Positions 25,301 to 36,711 of a stretch of DNA of 64,000 nucleotides are shown here, in pieces. A program made the translations under genes and the position numbers. The DNA is from Maylandia zebra (lineage: Eukaryota > Chordata > Actinopteri > Cichliformes > Cichlidae). The notes under the pieces are model-generated. The model made no database searches. It saw only the letters and a program-made list of their open reading frames with translations, and was not told the DNA's origin. The stretch is taken from NCBI RefSeq assembly GCF_041146795.1, contig NC_135182.1, forward strand, positions 2,876,501-2,940,500, in the 5' to 3' direction. Each line of letters opens with the position of its first letter. The first letter of the stretch is position 1.

Positions 25301-28300
25301 AAACGTTTAACATATTTTCAGGCGAGAATGTAGCTGTGTAAACCTCAAATATCTGCTCAGTTTATCAGGACACCACATATTTTCAAAAGCGCTCCGACGT
25401 TTTCGGAGACATCTGTTACCCACTAGCTCGTTAGCGAGCCGGGGGCTAGGCTCACTAGCGCCGCGAGAACACCGGACTCCCCGCAAATCGTTTTCAAACC
25501 CACCGCCGTCTTTCGCTACTCAGGTTAAATATATATGAGTCACTTAGATAACTTAAAATGTTATTGTTTGGCTTTTTTTAGTATTTTATTTGTTCCTGAG
25601 TAAATCAGTTTGTCTGAGATTAAAGTTATAGTTTTTACACAGCTGAATAAACGTCAAGCAGACAACTGATTATCAGAAGTGTGAGATGCTCCAGAATATA
25701 CCCCAGGACACTGGGGTATATTCTGGAGCATATTCTGGGGTATATTTTAGATAGCAAGGAGTTTATTAAACTTCACCGAAACAATCTGCAAATTTCATTA
25801 AAATTTAATAAACTATCATCTTGTCTTTATTTTTAGTTAGCACAGACCTTAAACACTTAAAGCTGTAAGCTAATGATAGTTATATAAGAGCAGATGCTGC
25901 TGGTGCAATAAGCTGTAGTTTTACGTCCAATGGATGATGATCTGATTAGTCGACTAATCGCAAAAATAATCGGTGACTAGTCGACTATCAAAATAATCGT
26001 TTGTGGCAGCCCTAGTCTGGACCTCTTTGAGTTACTTGAAGACGTTTCACCTCTCATCCGAGAAGCTTCTTCACCCGAAACTCTGGCTGATTGGGACCCA
26101 CACCCAGTTTCACACCTTGGCTCAGGCGATTAGAGGATCATCAGGGGGTCCTTTTGTCCCTCTGTGGGGGGAAACTCCCACTAGGTTTATATCTGGGACT
26201 CTCCACCATTTGACCTTAGAACTGAAGAAGCTTCTCGGATGAGAGGTGAAACGTCTTCAAGCAACTTAAAGAAGTCCAGACGCTTTTCTTTGCAAGCTCC
26301 TTTGACCATATGGCACATTAGCTTCACTGTGGAAAGAGGTGCATGTTACGCTTTAAAGGCATCATAACTGAAAGTACACATATACTCATCATGCACATAT
26401 GCATTATTGTATGAATGAACAAAAGCAACCACCCAGCACAACTTAAAAAGCCACAGCGTAAAGCAGTTAACAGAACCCAAAGGTCTTTTTCTTGCCTGCA
26501 CTCTTGGTCTTCTTCCCAGGTTTTGCTGGTTTTTCAGTCTTGGTGCAGAACGAAGCAGCTGGAGAAGTCCTCAGGATTCCCAAGTTCTCCAACTGGAGAC
26601 GCTGCAGAAGAGAACAAAACATTGTCCAGTGAGAGTACAGAACCACACATTCAGGCTCGTTTTTGTGATCATTTCACTGGTTCTCGCAGTGTCCTATTTT
26701 CTTAATCCTGTCTGAAAAGACCTGACACACATTAACTTCTTTATAGTCACTTTAAGTCTATCTGCACCATTTTTGCATCCACCACCACTAAGCATTTATT
26801 TATCTGACCAATTTTAAAGTCTGCCACGAAGAGGAAACTGCCTGAACACCATCAACACTGTCCACCGTGAAGTGAGTTTTACATTGTCATGGTCTGAGAG
26901 GGTGCTGACCTATTAAGAAACCTCTGGTCTACCTCCAAATTCTCCGACTTCACCTCAAACCACCTGAAACTTGGACACACTAGGGCACGGGTGTCAAACT
27001 GCAGCCCTCGAGGGCCGGAGTCCTGAAACGTTTAAATGTGTCCCTGCTGCAACACATCTGAATAAACTATGATCCTTAACACACATCAAAAGTGTTTTTA
27101 GAATGGATAGAGCAGGCTAACATCACACTGAGGCTACGTTCACTCTGCAGGTCTTAATGCTCAATTCAGATTTTTTGACCAAATCCGATTTTTTTGTCTG
27201 CTCGTTCACACTACAAATAAAATGCGACAGCAAACGCGCTCTAGTGTGAACGCTCAAAGCGGCCGCATGCGCAAAAGAAGACGTCACACACAACGCGCTC
27301 TGTTTAGACCCAGAACAACAGCATGTTTGACTGATGGCCTTAATGTAAAGACTTCAGACTTTACGTTTTCCAATTTTTGCTTTAAGTTATTTTGTTATTG
27401 ACATAATAATGTAAATAACCTAATAATGATCCTTATTGCTGTTTTAGAGGAGCGCTGCTTCAAAGGATAGCTGCAGATTTCTGTCAGAATCTGCAGATTA
27501 TACAGTACAAATAAAATGTTCACGTTTCTCCAACGCTGTCTTCCCAACAGTTTCACTGACATCTACGCTGGATGGCCAGGAAGCGTTCGTGATGTCTTCT
27601 CCGGAGCTGATAATTAGTGTCTGTCTTGTGTCAGTGACGTAAAAGACGGATTTAATGCGACATGACCATCAAACAGCAGTCGCTTTCTAAAACATCAGAT
27701 ATGTATCGGATTCAGGACCACATACGAAAGTGACCCAGATCGGATTTGTGCCGTTCACACTGTCACACCATGATCGGATAGATGGGTCGAATAGGGTCAC
27801 AAAAAAAAAAAAAAAAAAAAAAAAAAATCGGATTTGATGCGCTTTCGCCTGCAGTGTGAACGCAGCCTTACTGAATGTCCTTCCCAAAGATCCCAACTTC
27901 AACCTTATTGAAAATTTGTGGACTACACTTAAAAGTTGGATCCATCCCAGGAATCCAACCAATTTAAATAAACTCTACCAATTGTACCAGAAAGATTGGT
28001 CATATAACCAGCCAGAATTATGCCAGAGGTTTACTGGTGACTACCAAAAGCATCTGGTTGAGGTGTCAGTGTTTGCATATATTCAAGCCAGTATGTATAT
28101 TTTTGACTGTGTATGGAAAATCCAAAATAAATTCAAACTTTAAAGCCATTAAAGATATATGCTGTACAATCATTCCACCCTGGAAAAAAGAACAAGTCAA
28201 ATTAGCGTGACATTCATGCCCAGTGATGAGCGTATATAAACTTCTGACCTAAACTGTACACACTGCTCGTTTTGAGCGCTCTTATTTAGACTGATCAACT

Positions 28301-29705
28301 GTAACATTATAATCATCTTCCTAACATAGTGTTGGTCCTCCTTCAGCTGCCAAAACAACCCTGACTTCAGGCCGAGGCATGGACTACACCAGACTCCTGA
28401 TGGTGCGCAGTGGAATCTGGCACCAACATGTCAGATCCTTCAGGTCCTGTAAGCTGCGAGCTGGGACCTCCATAGATCTGACTTTTTTGTCCTACACGTC
28501 TCACAGATGCTCGACTGAACTGAGATCTTGGGATTTGGAGGCCAAGTGAGCGCCTCAAAATCATTGTTGTGAACCATGAACCATTTCTGAACCTTTTTGC
28601 TCCGTGGCAGCATGCATTACCTCGGCCATCAGAGAATACCCACAAAGATTCACGTTTTCCCAGCAGAACTTTACCCAAAGCATCACATTGCCGTCACACT
28701 AGGAGATGCTCTGACCCCGTCGTCTAGCCATCCCACTTTGGCCCTTATCAAACAGTCAAATCCTCATGCTTCCCCGTTTCTTCCTGCTTCTAACACATGA
28801 TCCTTGGGGAGAAAATGTCCACTTACTCCCAAATATATTCCAAATCAGGTCAGCAAATCAAAATTTTACTTCACATGTCAATGATCATAATGTTATGCCT
28901 GATGAGTAAATTCATCTATTCATAAAATCAGACTGTGAAGACATTTTAGCTTTATTATGTTCGTTTATCACCTATTTTATCAAGTCACCGAGGAAAGGTG
29001 TGAGTTGGGGCTGACACGCCTGGGAAGGGTTCTAAAAGTCGGTCCCAAGGCCAACACTCCCAAACACAAGCTAAAAACATGTATAAAACATGTATACAGT
29101 CAAGTGCAGCAGGGAATGCTGGGACCTCTACAAAGGAGAAACCAAACAGCCATCCCACAACATGGAAGAGCCACCACAGCGTAAGACTCAGTTGTACACC
29201 TGCACATAAAGGATGCCGATGTTCACATTTTGGACCAAGGGACAAAAAGTACGTGAGGACCATCATCATTATCATCTGACAGGAGCCATCAGCCACCAAC
29301 AATTCAGTTTTGTGCCTGTATGCTGTGCAATCCATCCCCCCTAAGAAAAAAATCAGTCCTAACCGTGATAAAAACCGGCTTAAACTATCAGAGCACAGAG
29401 ATCATTTATTTCCCCTTTTTCAAAGTGGTTCGCCTCTTTCCAATAACAACAGGAACAAACGATGTGACCTGTAACTGTGACAGTTTCAGGGTCATGTGTC
29501 GGTGCTGCGGTTGGCCTGTCCTGTTCCGACAGTTGCCGTCTGGTCTGTACTACAGACGCCAGCGTTGATGTGACTGAGTCCAAGTGTTGTATCTGTACTA
29601 GTACAACTAAACACGACACCGATACAGTAAAACACTGAGAGCTAGTACAGTTCTTGTTACCTTGAGAGGACCCAATCGTCCTATGCGAAACAAGAAAGTC
29701 GCCAT
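19327..29705 (-). CDS. ndufv3: NADH:ubiquinone oxidoreductase subunit V3 (complex I), complete copy
   Basis: NDUFV3 is an accessory subunit of mitochondrial complex I (N-module, matrix arm). Minus-strand exons: 29705-29661, 26601-26496, cassette 24039-23065, last 19493-19327. Exon 1 encodes a presequence starting [15 protein letters not shown]. The last exon holds the family signature [14 protein letters not shown] and ends [11 protein letters not shown], like the human protein. The short isoform (exons 1, 2, 4) is 105 aa. The 975-nt cassette adds 325 aa rich in Ala/Glu and a Ser-Asp tract, as in the vertebrate long form. Exon 2 ends with CAG followed by GCAAGA, a GC-type donor. This is the only reading that gives phase 1 and joins in frame to both acceptors. 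Exons 1-3 lie in duplication unit 1. The last exon is outside the duplication and single-copy. Confidence 0.95.
19963..19990. repeat. Poly(A)/poly(G) tract
   Basis: A run of A directly followed by a run of G in the last ndufv3 intron. It is low-complexity sequence that is prone to length errors. Confidence 0.9.
21013..22045. mobile_element. Tc1/mariner-type MITE holding the duplication breakpoint
   Basis: Terminal inverted repeats TACACTACCGGTCAA (left) and, reversed, TACACTGCCGGTCAA (right) are flanked by TA dinucleotides (21011-21012, 22046-22047), as expected for Tc1/mariner. No intact transposase is seen. It lies in the last ndufv3 intron. The left boundary of the tandem duplication (21602) falls inside it, so unit 2 begins with only its right part. 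Confidence 0.82.
23175..23375 (-). repeat. Ala-Glu tandem repeat in the ndufv3 cassette exon
   Basis: In the minus-strand frame, four units of roughly 42-48 bp encode [16 protein letters not shown]-like blocks. Lengths vary through a missing AlaAla. Further along the exon, towards 23760-23830, GAATCGGAGTCG units encode a Ser-Asp acidic tract. The frame stays open in both duplication units. Confidence 0.9.
24937..26306. mobile_element. Fold-back element interrupted by a hAT element
   Basis: The outer arms 24937-24969 and 26274-26306 are perfect 33-nt inverted repeats. The inner parts of the arms continue at 26015-26073 and 26222-26273, after the hAT insertion at 24970-26014 is removed. Each arm is about 85 bp or more, around a ~150-bp centre. 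No transposase is visible. The family is not named here. Confidence 0.75.
24970..26014. mobile_element. Non-autonomous hAT element (unit 1)
   Basis: Inverted ends TAGGGCTGCCACGATT and, reversed, TAGGGCTGCCACAAACGATT are followed by repeated GTCGACTA subterminal motifs. An exact 8-bp target duplication GTCTGGAC lies at 24962-24969 and 26015-26022. No transposase is present. A 21-nt perfect hairpin arm pair (25686-25706 and 25711-25731) lies inside. Confidence 0.9.
26983..27130. repeat. Truncated hAT-type MITE end (unit 1)
   Basis: The sequence around CACGGGTGTCAAACTGCAG followed by CCCTCGAGGGCCGGAGTCC resembles one end of a very common fish hAT MITE. The matching inverted end is not present, so this is a partial copy. 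Confidence 0.5.
27131..27868. mobile_element. MITE with CGTTCACAC-type inverted repeats (unit 1)
   Basis: The left end AGGCTACGTTCACTCTGCAG and the reversed right end AGGCTGCGTTCACACTGCAG are inverted repeats with two mismatches. Subterminal ATCCGAT/ATCGGAT motifs occur at both ends, with a ~27-nt A run near the right end. Flanking target duplications are not clear; only ACTGA is shared. The structure suggests a hAT-like MITE. Confidence 0.7.
27869..28143 (+). pseudogene. Tc1-like transposase C-terminal relic (unit 1)
   Basis: The plus-strand frame reads [18 protein letters not shown] and then [18 protein letters not shown]. This matches the conserved end of Tc1 transposases (the NPIENLW region with the third catalytic acidic residue). 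The N-terminal two thirds are absent, so it is inactive. Confidence 0.8.
28325..28800. repeat. Dispersed teleost repeat (unit 1)
   Basis: The stretch around GCCAAAACAACCCTGACTTC, the segment with CTGTAAGCTGCGAGCTGGGA, and CCCAGCAGAACTTTACCCAA resemble a repeat I know as widespread in teleost genomes. I assign no class. Open frames across it have no protein match that I recognise. Confidence 0.45.
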
Positions 29706-29960
29706 TTCGTGTTCCCAATATTATTCTCCGGTCGGAAACTGGGCTTAAATACAAGAGTTCCGTGATACCAATGGAACTTTGAAAAACAATGTTTTGATTT
29801 TAAAGGATTTAAAAGCGACGTGATTCGATAGGCCTTCTTTTTACTTTTACTATATAGTGATTTAGGTTGTGTCAGTACAGACATTTGGAGGCTTCTCCTC
29901 GTGTAAATAAGCGAGACTCACTCTTGTGGCGGCGCCACAGCGGATCACCTGCCTCCATCT
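29706..29960 (-). promoter_or_regulatory. ndufv3 promoter region (unit 1)
   Basis: This is the stretch upstream of the start codon on the minus strand. It includes the GC-rich GTGGCGGCGCCAC around 29928-29941. The start codon sits in CGAAATGGCGAC, which fits the YY1-type AANATGGCG pattern often found at starts of mitochondrial-protein genes. The assignment rests on position and composition only. Confidence 0.4.
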
Positions 29961-32689
29961 ATCCCCGTGGAGATGAAACCCATCTCCACAGTGACACCTG
30001 CTGGCCAATTTGGCTGTGGTCACAACTGCTTATTATACTGTGACTGTGAATAACTCAACACAAATTTCGGAGAAATCCACACAAACAACAAACAAAAATA
30101 TTGAGACTGTTAAAGACAACAAGCTGTGACTGTAATGGATTCTCCCTCTGTTAACAATCGTGCTGCTCTTTACAATAAATCAGTTTATAAAGTAAAACAC
30201 ACAGAGAGGAGACTGCTGTGTTTGCTGCAATAAGCACACAGGTTTCCAGCTGCATTTCCAAGTAGGATTCAGCAGGTCAGAAAACCCTAACACTGGCTGT
30301 AATGGCTCCACATAGGGAGAAGGATCGACTCCCAGCAATTTCTATTGTGGGCTTCTGTAGATTTTCTTTATGCACATGCTGTAATCTGCTGACCTGCTGC
30401 TCTCTGTGTCCTTAAACAACTGAATTTAACAAGATGTCAGCAGTTTCATCCCCCACACTGACACTATACAGTTTATACTGTCTTTACACTTGACAGTGTA
30501 CAGCTGGAGTTCAGTGAATTAATCTAAGCATCATCAGCTTAAATACAAATTCATCTCTGCCAGACTTGATAAAACCTAAATCTGAGCATGAGCACCACAG
30601 CCACTGTGTATCCGTACAACACAGTGCTTTACTGTGTTGTACACACTCACTACAGTTACTGGACTCTACACACTGTCACTTTAAACAATGCCACTTTGAA
30701 TGCTCACTGCACAGTTTTGCACAAACTGTAAATGCTAAACTATTTGTTTTAAATTCTCCATAATTTTTAACACTTTTAGTATTTTTATTACAGTTTTAAT
30801 TTTAGTATTATTATTTTTTCTTTAATATACCTGTTTACTTTATATATGTTCATGTAAAGTTGGGGGACACGCGTCTAAGAATTTCAATAGGACTAAATGT
30901 TGCTACAATGTTATCTGTATATGACAATTTGTATGAATAGTCTGTGGGCCACTGTTGCTTGTGCTGTACAAAGTAAGCAGCCAGGGCGGTGAAGAGGGAA
31001 GATATACGAAAGTACCTGGAGAGCTGAAGTGAAACTGACTGTTAATTGTAATGAAAAAATGTCCACGACAGATGCTGTCTATGCTTTTCTTGCTGTATTT
31101 AGTTTTACATCTGCTCCCAGCGATGTACAATTAGGATCTTAAAGGCTTTCATGGGAGCACATCTGAAGTGGGTGAACAGCTTGCTCTTGCTGTTAGAACA
31201 TGTATGTAGACAGACGTGTTTCTGGGACCATAAATTATGCATTAGCTGCTCTTTTTATACCCAATCATGTCACTGACCTGGCCAGTTAACATAATCAGTG
31301 GCAAAAGATATTTCTTTTGATGTCACTTACTTTTCCAGCTTTTTGTTCTCCCCACCCCAACTTCGAAGAGCTGACGCTGCCATCAAATTCAAAATGAGAA
31401 ATTATAATCATGAATTACTGTATTCTGTTTTTATTTATATTTTACACAGTGTTACAACTTTTCTACTTTTGGAGTTGGTAGAGAATTTACTCCAGTGTCC
31501 TGTTATATTTTAAGTAACAAGGAGCAGACGGCTGAGTCTATTAAACTCCACTGAGACAGCTGGTGACACAAATCTGAAGGCTAGACCGTCCCCTTTCACA
31601 GCCACTCACTTCCAGCATTCTCAGTCTTCGGAGGACTTGGCCCACGTAGACTGTGAAGGCCGGGTCCCCCGAAGGATGCAGCTCCTGAATTGAGAAAAAG
31701 CTAATGTAGGCTTTAAGGGTCCTCCTTTCCAGGCATCTGAGGACCAGGTGTCCCACCAACAGGGTCCACAGAGACATTACGATAAAAAGTGTTTTGCCTC
31801 AGTTGTTGCCAACTGCGCCGATGTGTCAAGCCATCCTGCACAAAGAGGTGCAGAACAACGCTGTCACAGACATAAATAAAAGGGTGCAGTATGTTCAAAA
31901 AAGGGGGAAAAATCAAAGTACAGGTCAGTCTGTCTCCCAGCGAGGGTGGAGCTGTACCAGCTTTGGATGCAATCCCCCGGGTCCCTTGGTTGCCATGGAG
32001 AGGGAGTAACACAGTCACTCATACCCTAACATTCACATACATATACTCTTTTGGACATACTGGGGGCAACTCAGGGTTCAGCATCTTGCTCAAAGATACT
32101 TTGACACAGGACAGGAGGGGCAAGGGATTCATCCACCAACCTTCCAGCTTGCTTTACTATTTGAGCCACAGCCACAGCTGACAACAGACCCAGTTTCTTA
32201 TGAGGCTTCTCTGTCACTGGGTCTTATGGAGAATTTTCACCAGCATCTTGCTCTATTTCACAAGGGAAACTGTTTCATTTAGAGCTTGCTTGCGTTGCCC
32301 CGTGTATCCCTCCCTGTGGCTGGATGCCATCTCAGTGACATGGTGCAAGTTTCCCACAAATGCCGTTTAAAAAAGTATTCACTGTGGGTATCCCCGTGGG
32401 TATGATGGATATGAGCAAAACTGTAACAACAGATGCCATGTTGACAGGGTGGGGCTGCCATGCTGCCAGGCCCCAGTGCTCGAGCTGTTGTACATATTTC
32501 TGTACAGCCTGCGTGCGCTGGGCACAATGAGCCATTCACTAAAACAACAGACCCTAAACCTGAACAGCAGCATCACAGCAATGTTAAAATACCTCAATAA
32601 TAAACTTCCCCGCCTTTCAAGCTAAGCGCTACCTGTGCTGGAAGTATGAGCAGTCTTTAAATCTTAATTTTCAAGGTTTTGCTCCGATT
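29961..32689. other. ndufv3-wdr4 intergenic region (unit 1)
   Basis: The divergent intergenic space. Around 32040-32175 lies a fragment of a dispersed fish repeat (TTGCTCAAAGATACTTTGAC onward to GAGCCACAGCC). Minus-strand frames at 31541-31777 and 32279-32597 are open but short, and I do not recognise them. Otherwise nothing is supported. Confidence 0.45.
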
Positions 32690-32845
32690 TTAAAGTTATT
32701 TTTACTCGTACTTCTTCTCCTGTGGACACGGCCGCGCTTCTTATGTGCGTCCCGTACTCAAGGGGCGTTCCGTGACGTATTTCGTACGCGACAAAATACG
32801 GCAGTTTCCCGTCGCACACATGGGTGCCCAGTCGCGTTAAGCATC
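32690..32845 (+). promoter_or_regulatory. wdr4 core promoter (unit 1)
   Basis: A CpG-rich stretch immediately upstream of the wdr4 start codon at 32846. It contains a CRE-like TGACGTA at 32773-32779 and no obvious TATA box. The same sequence precedes the complete gene at 47356-47511. Confidence 0.5.
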
Positions 32846-35800
32846 ATGAGTGCTGTAGGTTTTTGTGGAAACTGGATTATTATCACCTGCGACAAAAAAC
32901 TGTTTGCAGTGCATACAAAGGAAACCAGGTTTGACTTTAAATCTCTTTCATTGGCTCCGTGTTAGAAATGCTCGCAGCTCTTCACGTTAGAGCGAATACA
33001 CTGGGACATGGACGTATGGTTAGCTTGCTTTTAGGGCTTTCTAAAATAGGAGGTCATACTTAATTATACTGTTTAAAGAAAGTGCTGTTACCCTTACACC
33101 CCACCCAACCAAGCGCTCTCCTTGCTCAATCTATACTTGTGGATAATCATACAAGAAAATCTGTGAATATGGGGTAACTCTTGTTTATTGTGTAGAGATA
33201 TATAAATCATGACACAACGATGGTTTCAAATGATAAAAACCGCCACTTACGAATTACACTTGGTTCCACAAAAACGTGTACGGGGATCACATTTTTGCAG
33301 TGTTGCTCCTGCAAACACCAACAGGGGAAGTGATGTAAAACAAGCTGAAAGCTCTCAGCTTTAATTAAAGGGGTTCCTCCATTTCCACAGGCTCAACAGA
33401 AACTGAGCCGGCAAAGTTATGAGGGTTATTTGAACATTAGATTAACATCCTCTGCGTCAAAGACTGCTTGAAGTCTGGAACCGATGAACATTAGCGAATA
33501 GTTTCCTCCTCTGAGATGCTCTGCCGCCTGCCACCACCTTCAGCTGCTTCAAACCTCTGAGTACATTCATGATGGCATCTTTTGACTTTGGACATCTGGA
33601 AAATACTGCTGTAGCTCTCCTGGTTGAGCTGTCTGTATATGAAACACTGAGCTCTTGTTACAGAGGCCTAGGTTTGCTTGGTATCTGGCAGCCTGTGATT
33701 TCTTTCTGCTCCTCTTTAAGTGTTGCTATCTACAGATAACATGCTAAAAAGTAACAAATTGTTGGTACATGTTTAGGTGTTCCTCCTGTATCCGAGGTTC
33801 GACTAACGGACGAACTCTCCTTTCCAGCACCCTGGCATAGACTTTCCCAGGGAGGCTGAGGAGTGTGATCCCCCTGTAGTTGGAACACACCCTCCGGTCC
33901 CCTTTCTTAAAGATGGGGACCACCACCCCGGTCTTCCAGTCCACAGGTACTGCCCCTGATCTCCACGCAACATTGCAGAGGCGTGTCAACCAGGACAGCC
34001 CTACAACATCCAGAGCCTTCAGGAACTCGGGGCGGACCTCATCAACACCAGGAGCTCTGCCACCAAGGAGTTGTTTAACTGCCTCAGTGACCTCGCCCCC
34101 GGAAATTGGCGGGTCATTCCCCTCATCCCCAGACTCTGCTTCCTCCTCGGAAGACGTGTCAGTGGGATTAAGGAGGTCCTCGAAGTATTCCTTCCACCGC
34201 CTGACAATTTTCTCAGTCGACGTCAGCAGCGCTCCGCCAGCACTATACACAGTGCAGGTAGAGCACCGCTTTCCCCTCCTGAGACGCCTGACGGTTTGCC
34301 AGAATCTCTTCGAGGCAGTCCGAAAGTCTTTTTCCATGGCCTCTCCGAACTCCTCCCACACCCAAGTTTTTGCTTCAGCCACTGCCCGCACTGGAACGGT
34401 TCGCAGCCGAGTGTGAAGCAGCGGGAATGAGGATCAGCACCTCCAAATCTGAGGCCATGGTTCTCAGCCGGAAAAGGGTGGAGTGCCCACTCCGGGTCGG
34501 GGATGAGTTCCTGCCACAAGTGGAGGAGTTCAAGTATCTCGGGGTCTTGTTCGCGAGTGATGGGAGAAGGGAGCCGGAGATCGACAGACTGATTGGGGCT
34601 GCAGCTGCAGTAATGCAGACGCTGCACCGGTCCGTCGTGGTGAAGAGGGAGCTGAGTGTAAAAGCGAAGCTCTCAATTTACCGGTCGATCTACGTCCCTA
34701 CCCTCACCTATGGCCACGAGCTGTTGGTAGTGACCGAAAGAACGAGATCGCGGATACAAGCGGCAGAAATGAGCTTCCTCCGAAGGGTGGCTGGCCTCTC
34801 CCTTAGAGATAGGGTGAGAAGTTCGACCATCCGGGAGGGGCTCAGAGTAGAGCAGCTGCTCCACATCGAAAGGAGCCAGCTGAGGTGGTTCGGGCATCTG
34901 GCGAGGATGCCCCCTGGGCGCCTCCTGGGTGAGGTGTTCCAGGCATGTCCCACCGGGAGGAGGCCCCGGGGCAGACCCAGGACACGCTACAGAGATTATA
35001 TCTCTCGGCTGGCCTGGGAACGCCTTGGTATTCCCCCGGATAAGCTGGAGGAGGTGGCTGGGGAGAGGGAGGTCTGGGCCTCTTTGCTTAGGCTGCTGCC
35101 CCCGCGACCCGGCCCCGGACAAAGCGGATGAAGATGGATGGATGGATGTTTAGGTGTTTGCTCTCCTATAAGCTTTTTTTTCTTTACCAGCCTAATGAAA
35201 GTATTATTTCATTTGCATCAGCAACTTGTGTTGGGACAAATTAACATGAACTAAATCCAAATGTGACACTTTTAAATAATAAGAACACAGAAACAAGTCA
35301 TCTGCCAGCTGTCCTGTTACTTTATTGCTGCTGAAATATATGATTGTTGAGTGGATAACGGGCAGTAAAATTTCAGATGGAATTGTAACTGATTTACTCT
35401 CCTTGATCACAGAGATCCATTTGTGTTTGACTGCAGCACTGCTGAGAAGAAGCCTAAGAATACAAAGGATGAGAAGAACAGGTATAAATGGGCTGGTAAT
35501 GTGTTTGTATTGTGCAAATGAAAATAAGAATATGAACAAGAGAAAAATAGACGCAGAGTAGAAGCAGATTTATGCAGCATTTAGACTGCTGTGGGAAATC
35601 TCACAGAAGTTTCCGTCAGGCTTTAGGATATAGCTATAACGTATCTGCTCTGTTCATCAGTGATGGTGGTTCCTCAGAAGAAACAGGAAGTGATAAAGTC
35701 CTCGCCTTTGCTGTATCTCCATCTGGAAAGCTCCTGGCACTGACTGATGACAACAAGAGACTAGTTCTGTTTCGCTGTGAGCCTTCATGGCACTACATCA

Positions 35801-36047
35801 GCATCAGGTATGACTTCACCTCTGTCACTCAGTTTCAGTAGCTTCATCTACTGCACGGAAGTGTTCAGAACGGCGCTGTGTGTCTAACAGGTGGGTGGTG
35901 AGGAGGTGCACGTCCCTGGTGTTCACCCAGGCTGAGGAGGAGCTGCTGGTGGCGGACAAATCAGGAGATGTGTACGTGTTCTCGGTGGTTGAGCCACAGA
36001 AAGAAGGCGAGCTGAAGATGGGCCACCTATCTATGCTGCTAGCTCTA
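32846..36047 (+). pseudogene. wdr4: wdr4 5' fragment: exons 1-4 only (unit 1)
   Basis: Exons 32846-32928, 35413-35481, 35661-35807 and 35891-36047 encode the first 152 residues of WDR4 with intact frame and splice sites. They start [10 protein letters not shown] and reach [13 protein letters not shown] and [10 protein letters not shown]. The copy ends 220 bp into intron 4 at the duplication junction, so exons 5-11 are missing from this unit. It still has its promoter. A transcript could in principle splice from exon 4 to exon 5 at 50981 in frame, skipping the second set. Splicing to exon 2 of unit 2 would shift the frame. Confidence 0.93.
33782..35145. mobile_element. Rex3-like LINE with 5' inversion (unit 1, wdr4 intron 1)
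   Basis: The left part is in minus orientation (34391-33782): an RT N-terminal segment with [37 protein letters not shown] and [14 protein letters not shown]. The right part is in plus orientation (34397-35131): the RT C-terminal domain with [34 protein letters not shown] and [19 protein letters not shown], then a GATG-repeat tail. The YxDD core between them is missing. A 13-bp target duplication ATGTTTAGGTGTT flanks the whole (33769-33781, 35146-35158), so both parts came from one event. The GATG tail and RT type fit Rex3 of the RTE clade. Confidence 0.88.
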
Positions 36048-36267
36048 GTAAGAAACACCACTATCATTCAGTGCCTTATAAATAAGTCTATCAAAAGAAG
36101 TGTTTTGGCTGCTGATTCCTCACGGTGGATAAACAAACATGTTAGCAGTATGTGTGTTTTATGTATGCGTTTCCATCAGTCATTTATAGCATGTTGCTCT
36201 TGCCTTTAGTGGCAGCTGTCTGACAACATACTGCACTGAAATCTGCCGTTGGGTAGTCATCAGTGTA

Positions 36268-36711
36268 TCTTCCATTTTTAACTGCCTGTTTCTCGCTATT
36301 TTTGTAGCAACACTCTACTTTCAGCAGTACAATACAGTTCAACTGATGCTCACGAGGGTATGGTACCACAGTGTGTTCCAACACTGCTTTTATGCAGGCA
36401 GAGGGGGAAGTAATCCAGAAAGGTTGGAACACCTGTAGGAATTAGTAGCAGCAGCTTTCAAGGCTTGATCAACCTCCTTTGCTGCACAACAGCCTTAAAT
36501 TGTTAACCTATGTTGTGTTCCCTGAAAAAGGCCTTTGTGTATAATTCTGTACATTATTTTACAGTTTTGGGTAACTTTTTTTTTGTAAACCTCTGGCAGT
36601 TCACCACTTACCTTTGTACATTTTCAAGCTGTTCATTGGACCTGAATGACTTGAACTGCAACAAACAACTGGAAGAACTGTGGTGCTCTAAAACGTTTGA
36701 CCGGCAGTGTA
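36268..36711. mobile_element. Right part of the Tc1-type MITE at the duplication junction
   Basis: This is a copy of 21602-22045. The left inverted repeat is absent because the breakpoint cut the element. wdr4 intron 4 sequence adjoins it directly. Confidence 0.9.

Larger units (their letters stand above)
21602..36267. repeat. Tandem duplication, unit 1 (14,666 bp)
   Basis: Every position I compared matches the position 14,666 bases later. This includes transposons, their target duplications, a 27-nt A run and all coding exons. Left of 21602 and right of 50933 the similarity stops at once. The unit contains ndufv3 exons 1-3, the divergent ndufv3/wdr4 intergenic region, and wdr4 exons 1-4 plus 220 bp of intron 4. 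Confidence 0.98.

Noticed and set aside
31541-32018. Minus-strand frames between ndufv3 and wdr4 (and copies at 46.2-46.7 kb)
   Set aside because: One frame is followed by a donor-like GTGAGT, but it has an upstream in-frame stop, no acceptor that I can defend, and no family resemblance. Not enough for a gene call.
33880-34430. Plus-strand frames of 119-178 codons at 33.9-34.4 kb
   Set aside because: They lie antisense to the inverted LINE reverse transcriptase. The real reading is the minus strand.
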